From NCBI GenBank assembly GCA_950068635.1, contig CATMIM010000045.1, positions 1-7,441 of the forward strand: a stretch of 7,441 bases of DNA, read 5' to 3'. Shown one piece after another: positions 1 to 5,347 of this stretch (position 1 is its first letter; every line of letters starts with the position of its first letter). Under the pieces are notes generated by a model. It was not told the DNA's origin. It did no database searches and was given only the letters and a program-made list of their open reading frames with translations. The position numbers were made by a program, and so were the translations under genes. The DNA is from an uncultured Candidatus Poseidoniales archaeon (GTDB taxonomy: Archaea; Thermoplasmatota; Poseidoniia; Poseidoniales; Thalassarchaeaceae).

Positions 1-44
1 GGTTCGGCGAACCTGACGAACAAGCCGATGAATCCGATGACTGA
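1..44 (+). CDS. 3' tail of an unidentified upstream gene (partial)
   Basis: The first bases look like the end of a gene whose body lies outside the window. Reading from base 3 gives a short acidic tail, FGEPDEQADESDD, ending in TGA at 42-44. That would leave a 13-base gap holding the SD of the next gene, like the 21-base gap before chorismate synthase. Reading from base 1 is also open and ends in TGA at 55-57, immediately before the next start codon, giving a tail ending NPMTDEVM. The acidic tail looks more protein-like and is preferred, but the choice is weak. The product cannot be identified. Its position suggests it is the preceding member of the aromatic operon. Confidence 0.35.
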   Translation, partial: FGEPDEQADESDD

Positions 45-45
45 T

Positions 46-53
46 GAGGTGAT
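46..53 (+). promoter_or_regulatory. Shine-Dalgarno site for 3-dehydroquinate synthase
   Basis: GAGGTGAT is the exact complement of the usual archaeal 16S rRNA 3' end. It sits 4 bases before the GTG at 58 and supports that start. An in-frame TGA at 55-57 rules out any start further upstream. Confidence 0.75.
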
Positions 54-57
54 GTGA

Positions 58-1113
58 GTGCAGCTCTGGTTGAGCGTCGCAGGTGATGCTGGCAACAACG
101 AATCACGTCCGGCGGACATGCTGCTCTGTCGTTCACGTGAAGAGGTGCCCGACTGGGCACTCGGCGATGGCGGTCCACGCCTGCTGTTCGCTGACGAGGA
201 TGGCAGTCTGACCGATGCTCAGGGACAGATTCGTGGTGCGCACGTGCTCATCGATGACGCGGAGGGTCAGCAGGCGGCGCGAGCGCTGGTCGGCATGGTT
301 GACTGGCTCCTGCTCACCTGTAGTGACTGGACGATGATTCCCCTCGAGAATCTGGTCGCTGCAGCCGAGGGAAGCCCGACCCGGATTGTGGCGGAGGTCG
401 ACGAACTGGCACAATTGCAGGGTGCGGCGTTCGCACTCCAGCGCGGCGTGGATGCGCTGCTGCTCCCCTCCGACGATGCGCTGTGGGAGGAGGGTGAGCG
501 GCTGGCGGCCGAACGTCTGGCCGCGCTGACTGGAGCCGAGGAGGGAGCGTCAGACCTGCTCGAACAAGAGGTGCTGCTGGAATCCGTTACCATCACCTCG
601 GTCGAAGTCTCTGGATTGGCCGACCGCGTCTGCGTCGATATGGTGCAGTTGCTCGAAGTGGGTGAAGGGATCTTGGTCGGCTCGAGCGCAAATGCGCTCT
701 GTCTGGTGCATGGGGAGACACTCGAGTCCGCATTCGTCCCGCCGCGCCCGTTCCGTGTCAACGCCGGTCCGGTGCATGCGTACACTCTGCTCGCCGATGG
801 AAGCACACGCTACCTGTGCGAACTGACCGCCGGCGAAGAGGTGCTGGTCGTCTCTCCAATGGGCTGCCGGCCCGTTGCGGTGGGACGGCTGAAGATCGAG
901 CAGCGGCCGATGCTCCTGCTACGCTTCATCACAGATGGTGGAATCGAAGGTCAGTTGTTCGTCCAGCAGGCGGAGACAGTCCGGCTCGTTGCTGAGGATG
1001 GAACTGCGATCTCGGTGACCGGTGTCGAGGAGGGCATGCGTCTGCTCGGAAGTGCCGGCGTAGCCGGCAGGCACATAGGTCAACCAATAGAGCAGCGGGT
1101 CGAGGAGCGTTGA
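58..1113 (+). CDS. aroB': 3-dehydroquinate synthase, type II (archaeal AroB')
   Basis: A 351-residue cytosolic enzyme of the archaeal DHQ synthase II family (MJ1249 type). It performs the NAD-dependent oxidative deamination and cyclisation of 2-amino-3,7-dideoxy-D-threo-hept-6-ulosonate (ADH) to 3-dehydroquinate, replacing bacterial AroB. Visible family blocks are DWTMIPLENL (90-99), ADRVCVDMVQLLEVGEGILVG (about 188-208), PFRVNAGPVHAYTL (231-244), TRYLCEL with AGEEVLVV (250-265), KIEQRP (279-284), AETVRLV (305-311) and the terminal GRHIG (337-341). The length is normal for the family, though the first 80 residues match it only loosely and carry an acidic segment near 46-57. The GTG start is fixed by an upstream in-frame stop and a strong SD. 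Shikimate kinase begins one base after the stop, so the two are probably co-translated. The family call is secure; cofactor and substrate are inferred from the family. Confidence 0.93.
   Translation: MQLWLSVAGDAGNNESRPADMLLCRSREEVPDWALGDGGPRLLFADEDGSLTDAQGQIRGAHVLIDDAEGQQAARALVGMVDWLLLTCSDWTMIPLENLVAAAEGSPTRIVAEVDELAQLQGAAFALQRGVDALLLPSDDALWEEGERLAAERLAALTGAEEGASDLLEQEVLLESVTITSVEVSGLADRVCVDMVQLLEVGEGILVGSSANALCLVHGETLESAFVPPRPFRVNAGPVHAYTLLADGSTRYLCELTAGEEVLVVSPMGCRPVAVGRLKIEQRPMLLLRFITDGGIEGQLFVQQAETVRLVAEDGTAISVTGVEEGMRLLGSAGVAGRHIGQPIEQRVEER
1053..1069 (+). repeat. Perfect 7-bp inverted repeat inside the 3' end of aroB'
   Basis: TGCCGGC and GCCGGCA flank the 3-base loop GTA about 45 bases before the stop codon. 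As RNA this would be a GC-rich hairpin just upstream of the aroB'-aroK junction. It lies in codons for a Gly/Ala-rich stretch, so it may be a chance result of GC-rich codon use. No function is shown. Confidence 0.3.
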
Positions 1114-1114
1114 G

Positions 1115-1969
1115 ATGGCTGTGCTGGGCCAAGGTGCGGCGCACGGCGCTTGCACTCTGCTTCATGCTCTGGGGGCGGGATATGGTTCCAGCCTCGGTCT
1201 GGAGATCTCGACAAGAGTGCGGTTGCTCGACGACGAGCCCAACAACGTGCCCGACGACCCATCAAACCTGCTCGAGCACACGGTCAGCGTGTGGGAGGAT
1301 GCCGGACTCTCCCGCCCGGCGAGATACCTGTTCTGGCAGGTGCGCAGTGACGTCCCGATAGGAGTGGGATTGAAGAGTTCGGCCGCTCTTTCAGTGGCGG
1401 CGATAAAGGCGTTGATGCAGGCTACTGAAGTCGAGTTGGAAGATGCTGACATAGTGGATCTCGCCTCACGTGCGCAACTCACGGCCGGAGTGTCGCTCAC
1501 CGGCAGCATCGATGATTCATGGGCGGCCCTGACACCTGGTTGGAAGGTCGTCGACCCCAACCTCCCAGCCGCTCAAGGGATCCTCTTGGAAGGCGAGTTC
1601 CCAGTGCCCGATGATTGGACTGTGATCATAGCCCTGCGTGGAGAGCGGGAGCTGCTGCCGGTCCCCGAGCGGTTCGCCATGGGAACCGAGCAGTTCCAAG
1701 CAGCAGTGAACGCCGTTGAGCAGGGGGACCTCTTGCTCGCCTTGACTCTGAATGGCCGCGCAGTGGCCACCGCGCTCGCTGATGGGCCTGGTCGCCGACT
1801 GGCGAACGACATGATGGTGTGGGGTGGGCGAGCGGCAGGGATCAGCGGTTCAGGACCAGCGATCATCTGCTTCATTCCCTCGAACAACCCAACCACGACC
1901 CGCCGCATCAAGACAACCCTCGAGCAGCGTGGTTTTGAATCCATAGAGACGAGAGTCTGGTCTGGATGA
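1115..1969 (+). CDS. aroK: Shikimate kinase, archaeal GHMP-superfamily type
   Basis: A 284-residue kinase that phosphorylates shikimate to shikimate 3-phosphate with ATP, the fifth step of the pathway. It belongs to the archaeal GHMP family (MJ1440 type, usually about 280 residues), which is unrelated to bacterial P-loop AroK. The N-terminus (GQGAAHGACTLLHALGAGYG, residues 5-24) is the family's opening block. GHMP motif 2, the ATP-binding loop, is PIGVGLKSSAALS (81-93). The substrate-side block LTGSIDDSWAAL follows (128-139), with Asp133/Asp134 as candidate catalytic residues. GHMP motif 3 is GISGSGPA (242-249). The ATG start lies one base after the aroB' stop, with AGGAG at 1103-1107 as SD, 7 bases upstream. 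The family call is firm. Homoserine kinase is the nearest alternative, but the GLKSS loop, the length and the aro context favour shikimate kinase. Confidence 0.93.
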   Translation: MAVLGQGAAHGACTLLHALGAGYGSSLGLEISTRVRLLDDEPNNVPDDPSNLLEHTVSVWEDAGLSRPARYLFWQVRSDVPIGVGLKSSAALSVAAIKALMQATEVELEDADIVDLASRAQLTAGVSLTGSIDDSWAALTPGWKVVDPNLPAAQGILLEGEFPVPDDWTVIIALRGERELLPVPERFAMGTEQFQAAVNAVEQGDLLLALTLNGRAVATALADGPGRRLANDMMVWGGRAAGISGSGPAIICFIPSNNPTTTRRIKTTLEQRGFESIETRVWSG

Positions 1970-1979
1970 TCTGCTCGGT

Positions 1980-1987
1980 GAGGTGAT
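1980..1987 (+). promoter_or_regulatory. Shine-Dalgarno site for chorismate synthase
   Basis: GAGGTGAT, identical to the site before aroB', lies 3 bases before the ATG at 1991 in the 21-base gap after aroK. It favours this ATG over the second Met codon two codons downstream. Confidence 0.75.
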
Positions 1988-1990
1988 TGC

Positions 1991-3070
1991 ATGAGCATGC
2001 GGATGGGAGAAGCGCTCTCGGTCACACTGTTCGGAGAGAGCCATGGACCTGCTGTCGGAGCGCTGCTCGAGGGGCTCCCCGCAGGCACCCCGATCGACAT
2101 GGAGGCATTGGCTCAGGATATGGCGGCGCGCAGCCCGGGAGGTCCACTCGCCTCGAAGCGGCAGGAGACCGACGACTGCGAACTGTTCTCAGGTGTCTAC
2201 GAAGGTCGTGCCACCGGTTGGCCCATCCTGATTCTCATCCGCAACCGCGACGCCCGCTCCTCGGACTACGACTTCTTGCCCGAGCACCCGCGACCCGGCC
2301 ACGCAGACCTTCCTGAGCTCACACGTTCTGAAGGGAGTTCAGACCCGCGCGGCGGGGGTAGCCACTCCGGGCGGTTGACGGCGGGCCTTGTCGCCGCCGC
2401 CAGCATCTGCCGCCCACTCGCCGCCGCTCTCGGAGTCGACGGTATCGAAGCCCACACTTCGACGGTGGGGGACATCGAGGCGCAGGGAATCGAGCATTGT
2501 CCAGTAGGAGCAGGCGATGACTATGCGCGCATCCGCTGCCGCGATGCAGACGCAGCGCGGAAGATGGTGGAGTTCGTCGAACAGGTGCGCAAACAGCGAG
2601 ATTCGGTGGGCAGCAGCGTCGAACTGCGCATCTCAGGACTCCCGCTTGGATTCGGAGAGCCGTGGTTCGCCGGTCTTGAACCGGCGCTCGCCCACGCCTT
2701 GATGGCCATCCCGGCGGCGCGCGCGGTCGAATTCGGTCGCGGTGTGCACGCCTCGAGGATGCGCGGTAGCGAGCACAACGATCCATGGGAGGCTGCTGAA
2801 TCTGGTCCCAGGCCAGCGGGAGAGCGAGCTGATGGAGCGCTCGGTGGGTTGGCTACCGGGGCGGATCTGTTCGTGACATTGCATCTCAAGCCACCCAGCA
2901 GCATCCCGCAGGAGCAGTTGACCCTGCATCTGGAGGCAGATGAGCCCAGGCCGTTGGTGGTCGGTGGCCGGCATGACCCGGTGCTCGCTCCGCGCGCGGC
3001 TCCTGTCGTTGAAGCGGCGGCACGGCTCGTGCTGTGTGACCTCGCTCTACGCGGAGGGTGGTCGACGTGA
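1991..3070 (+). CDS. aroC: Chorismate synthase
   Basis: A 359-residue enzyme that converts EPSP to chorismate by 1,4-elimination of phosphate, using reduced FMN. The first family signature is GESHGPAVGALLEGLP (15-30), including the catalytic-type His18. The second is GSHSGRLTAGLVAAASI (123-139). The third starts at R327-H-D-P and runs to about 343. PGHAD (102-106) supplies the second conserved His, His104. Length and order match the family throughout. Several normally conserved positions differ: the RRRPG block reads ARSPG (46-50), GGGR reads GGGS (121-124), and the Asn-containing block before GGIS reads ERADGALGGLATG (278-290). The enzyme is thus clearly AroC-like but divergent. It ends by overlapping the aspartate kinase start in a GTGA junction. 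Which flavin reductase serves it cannot be told. Confidence 0.92.
   Translation: MSMRMGEALSVTLFGESHGPAVGALLEGLPAGTPIDMEALAQDMAARSPGGPLASKRQETDDCELFSGVYEGRATGWPILILIRNRDARSSDYDFLPEHPRPGHADLPELTRSEGSSDPRGGGSHSGRLTAGLVAAASICRPLAAALGVDGIEAHTSTVGDIEAQGIEHCPVGAGDDYARIRCRDADAARKMVEFVEQVRKQRDSVGSSVELRISGLPLGFGEPWFAGLEPALAHALMAIPAARAVEFGRGVHASRMRGSEHNDPWEAAESGPRPAGERADGALGGLATGADLFVTLHLKPPSSIPQEQLTLHLEADEPRPLVVGGRHDPVLAPRAAPVVEAAARLVLCDLALRGGWST
3053..3060 (+). promoter_or_regulatory. Shine-Dalgarno site deciding the aspartate kinase start
   Basis: GGAGGGTG lies inside the last codons of aroC. It is 6 bases before the GTG at 3067, a normal spacing. The GTG at 3058 would fall inside this SD itself, which argues against the longer start. 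Confidence 0.6.
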
Positions 3071-4398
3071 AGGAATCGGCAGAGGTGCACAAGTTCGGCG
3101 GGTCCTGTCTCGTGCGGCGGGAGGATCTCATCGCCATCGTGCGGAGGGTGACCGACTCCACCTCTCAACAGGTGCTGGTGGTCTCCGCCTTCCACGGTGT
3201 GACCGACCGCTTGCTCGACCAGCTCGAGCGCGGCGAGGCGGAGAACATCGACGCGTTCACGGCCGCTATCGAAATGACTCATCTCGAAGCGGCGCCTGAG
3301 ACTGTGGGCGGACCATGGGGTGCCCGGTTCAAGCAGACGCTCAGCACCCTCAACGCGTATCTCCGCAGCTATTCGCATACACCATCCGATTCTATCCGCG
3401 CACAGGTGCTCGCCAGCGGTGAGCGACTCAGCACGCTGGCGGTGTGCAGCGTGCTGGATGCCAACGGCATCCACTGTCATCCCGCCTGGTCAGAGGAGAT
3501 CGGAATCCACATCGAGGGAAGCGGAGAGGAAGGCGTGATCGATGTTGACCGAATGCGTGACCACCTCACGTTCGATCTTGAATCATCGATCCCGGTGGTC
3601 ACAGGTTGGTATGGTCTCAGTGAATCAGGTGACCTCACGCTGCTTGGGAGAGGTGGGTCGGACCTGACGGCGACCAGCCTCGCGGCTGCTCTTGATGCCA
3701 GAGAGGTGACCATCTGGCGTGATGTGCCGGGAGTCCTGTCGCTCTCACCTCGCTGGTCTCTTCCGTCGCGGAATCTGTCATACCTGTCGTACACCGAAGC
3801 GGTCGAACTTGCTCTGTTCAGTGAACCGATGCTGCACCCTGGGGCGGTCGAACCACTGCGCGCCCTCGGGCTTCCCCTGCGATTGCGCCCACTGCACGAT
3901 GATGGTGTGGACGGTACCCGCATCGGGCCGTCCGTGCTCACCCTGAGTCCACGCGTGCGCGCCGTTGGCAGTCTGCCGCGACTTAGGCCGTTGCGCATCG
4001 AGTTGGGAGCCGCGGGGTCTGTTGCACCGACATTGGCGCAGGTGTCAGAGACACTCGGTCAGGCGCGCATCTCGGTGTGGTCGCTGCGGGCGTCTCCAGG
4101 CGAGGCGCTGCTGCTCGTTTCCGAGCGCGCCTCGGGGCGCGCTGCTCGGCTGCTCTCCGCGCTGCTGCAACCCCCGCGATACGAGGTTCTGCCCCCGGTG
4201 ACCCTGCTAAGTTTCGTCGGCGAAGGGGTTGGTGGCGATGCTGAAGTGCGAGAGAACATTCGTTCAGCAGCAGACGCAGCGGATATCGATCTCGTCCGGC
4301 TCGAGTCGAGTGAGCACGCCCTGCGCTACACAGTTCCCTCAGAGCAGACCGAGCAAGCCCTCGAACGGCTGGCACGCCGGCTCGACCTGCTCACCTGA
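3067..4398 (+). CDS. lysC: Aspartate kinase with two C-terminal ACT-like domains
   Basis: A 443-residue aspartate kinase, making 4-phospho-L-aspartate, the first step to aspartate semialdehyde and to Lys, Thr and Met. The kinase domain (about 5-290) shows KFGGS (9-13), SGERLS (117-122) with Glu119, GRGGSD (194-199), WRDVPGV (217-223) and LHPGA (256-260). Two ACT-like regions follow, about 308-375 and 378-438; the second has VGEGVGG and the SSE element near 414-416. Length is close to E. coli LysC (449). The usual DPR after DVxG reads SPR (227-229). The first ACT region lacks a clear effector-binding glycine loop, so feedback control may differ. The GTG at 3067 is chosen because it gives a 4-base GTGA overlap with aroC and sits 6 bases after an SD; GTG 3058 would add three residues. 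As last gene of an archaeal aro operon it may supply aspartate semialdehyde for dehydroquinate synthesis (inference). The lysC symbol names the family, not a proven isozyme. Confidence 0.9.
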   Translation: MKESAEVHKFGGSCLVRREDLIAIVRRVTDSTSQQVLVVSAFHGVTDRLLDQLERGEAENIDAFTAAIEMTHLEAAPETVGGPWGARFKQTLSTLNAYLRSYSHTPSDSIRAQVLASGERLSTLAVCSVLDANGIHCHPAWSEEIGIHIEGSGEEGVIDVDRMRDHLTFDLESSIPVVTGWYGLSESGDLTLLGRGGSDLTATSLAAALDAREVTIWRDVPGVLSLSPRWSLPSRNLSYLSYTEAVELALFSEPMLHPGAVEPLRALGLPLRLRPLHDDGVDGTRIGPSVLTLSPRVRAVGSLPRLRPLRIELGAAGSVAPTLAQVSETLGQARISVWSLRASPGEALLLVSERASGRAARLLSALLQPPRYEVLPPVTLLSFVGEGVGGDAEVRENIRSAADAADIDLVRLESSEHALRYTVPSEQTEQALERLARRLDLLT

Positions 4399-4402
4399 CG
4401 GA

Positions 4403-4421
4403 GTGGAGAGAAGCCTCTCAC
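4403..4421. terminator. Possible bidirectional hairpin between convergent operons
   Basis: Only 19 bases separate the two stop codons. GAGAG (4406-4410) pairs with CTCTC (4415-4419) around the loop AAGC. Bulging one G extends the stem by two pairs (GT with AC) to 4403-4421. The stem is short and no T-run follows on either side, so its role as a terminator is a guess from position. Confidence 0.25.
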
Positions 4422-5335
4422 GCGCTCTCACGGAACTTCTGGAAGCGCGCTGGCAGATTCGCACCGAACACCGCAGCGACGACCAGGAAGACGATCATCG
4501 TCCCTAGTGCCACTCCGTAGACGCTGGTCAACTCGACGCTCTCGCGAAGCCGCGTGGCGGTGATCTCGCTGAACAGGCCGACGATGGCGGGAATGACGAT
4601 GTTGATCATCAGGGTGAGGAAGGCGACGGCGGCGGCGATGACGGGGGTGATCACCAGGCTGATGTGGTAGCGGTTGAGCACCTTCTTCACATTCATCACG
4701 TAGACTTCGCCAGTGCGGATGCTGGTGTCGAGCATCGAGAAGCGGATGACGGAGTTGGTCAACTCCATGTACATCACCAGGAAGACCGCATACATGATCA
4801 GCAGAATCTTCTCAATGAATTCTCCTTCTATTGGCAGCCACTGGAAGGTCACCTTGCTGGAAGCGAACCTGAGCGAGACCAGGATGAACAGAACGTAGGA
4901 AGCGAGCAGGAAGCGAGCGTCGCGCTGGAATATTCCCCAGAAGCCACAACCGAGTGCAGCTAGCACGACGGTCAGGTGCAGCACGACACCGAGAACCTCG
5001 ACACCCAGCATGTCGGAGAAGGCGAACCAGAGGGTACCGGACACGGGGGTGACCACGTAGGTGAGCACTCCGAGCAGGATCATCACGACACCGGCGAGCA
5101 TCTGTAGCGTCTGCACCATCTTGTCTGCGGGCAGGAACCGCATACGCGGGACGAGCGGTCCTCCGAACATGCTCTCCACGAACGTAGGGATGTGCACGTC
5201 AGGAACCGCATCCTTCGGAATCTCCTTGCTGCCCTTCATCTGGCCGGCCAGTTTCTTCCGGCTGGGGGGCGCGGCGCGTACCGTCTTACCCTCATACAGG
5301 TGCGCGGTGTCGCCGGTCTGACCTGGAATCGCCAT
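4418..5335 (-). CDS. Uncharacterised six-helix membrane protein of the MoxR-DUF58 operon
   Basis: A 305-residue protein I do not recognise. Residues 1-70 are hydrophilic, rich in Lys and Pro (for example KTVRAAPPSRKK, 17-28), with no signal peptide, so the N-terminus is probably cytosolic. Six hydrophobic segments follow at about 75-97, 111-135, 139-158, 173-195, 226-248 and 270-292. A charged loop of about 30 residues (196-225, including TGEVYVMNVKKVLNRYH) separates helices 4 and 5. The tail (LPARFQKFRESA) is basic and probably cytosolic. The ATG at 5335 is chosen because GAGGTGA lies 5 bases upstream; the frame stays open for 45 more codons, but that stretch overlaps the DUF58 gene and reads as low-quality Ser/Cys-rich sequence. 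The gene starts 10 bases after the DUF58 stop, so it is probably co-translated and may be a membrane partner. No catalytic motif was seen. Confidence 0.85.
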   Translation of the reverse strand: MAIPGQTGDTAHLYEGKTVRAAPPSRKKLAGQMKGSKEIPKDAVPDVHIPTFVESMFGGPLVPRMRFLPADKMVQTLQMLAGVVMILLGVLTYVVTPVSGTLWFAFSDMLGVEVLGVVLHLTVVLAALGCGFWGIFQRDARFLLASYVLFILVSLRFASSKVTFQWLPIEGEFIEKILLIMYAVFLVMYMELTNSVIRFSMLDTSIRTGEVYVMNVKKVLNRYHISLVITPVIAAAVAFLTLMINIVIPAIVGLFSEITATRLRESVELTSVYGVALGTMIVFLVVAAVFGANLPARFQKFRESA

Positions 5336-5340
5336 CTTAC

Positions 5341-5347
5341 TCACCTC
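5341..5347 (-). promoter_or_regulatory. Shine-Dalgarno site for the membrane protein, overlapping the DUF58 stop
   Basis: On the minus strand GAGGTGA lies 5 bases before the ATG at 5335, and its first two bases belong to the TGA stop of the DUF58 gene. This decides the short start and suggests coupled translation. Confidence 0.7.

Noticed and set aside
267..806. Minus-strand open frame of 179 codons, very rich in Ser and Ala
   Set aside because: It is antisense to the well-supported DHQ synthase II and shows no domain or SD-supported start.
3058..3066. Earlier GTG start for aspartate kinase
   Set aside because: This GTG falls inside the SD GGAGGGTG, while GTG 3067 gives correct spacing and a standard 4-base overlap with aroC.
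2521..3480. Long open frame of 319 codons on the minus strand
   Set aside because: It lies opposite chorismate synthase and aspartate kinase, both with clear family motifs, and has Arg/Ser/Pro-rich composition typical of antisense frames in GC-rich DNA.
4399..4417. Possible promoters or small RNA genes in the intergenic gaps
   Set aside because: All gaps are under 45 bases, lie inside operons or between convergent stops, and show no TATA-box/BRE pattern or tRNA-like fold.
5240..5251. Perfect 12-bp palindrome CTGGCCGGCCAG
   Set aside because: It lies within the coding sequence of the membrane protein (GQ and neighbouring codons) and palindromes this short are expected in GC-rich DNA; nothing suggests an operator.
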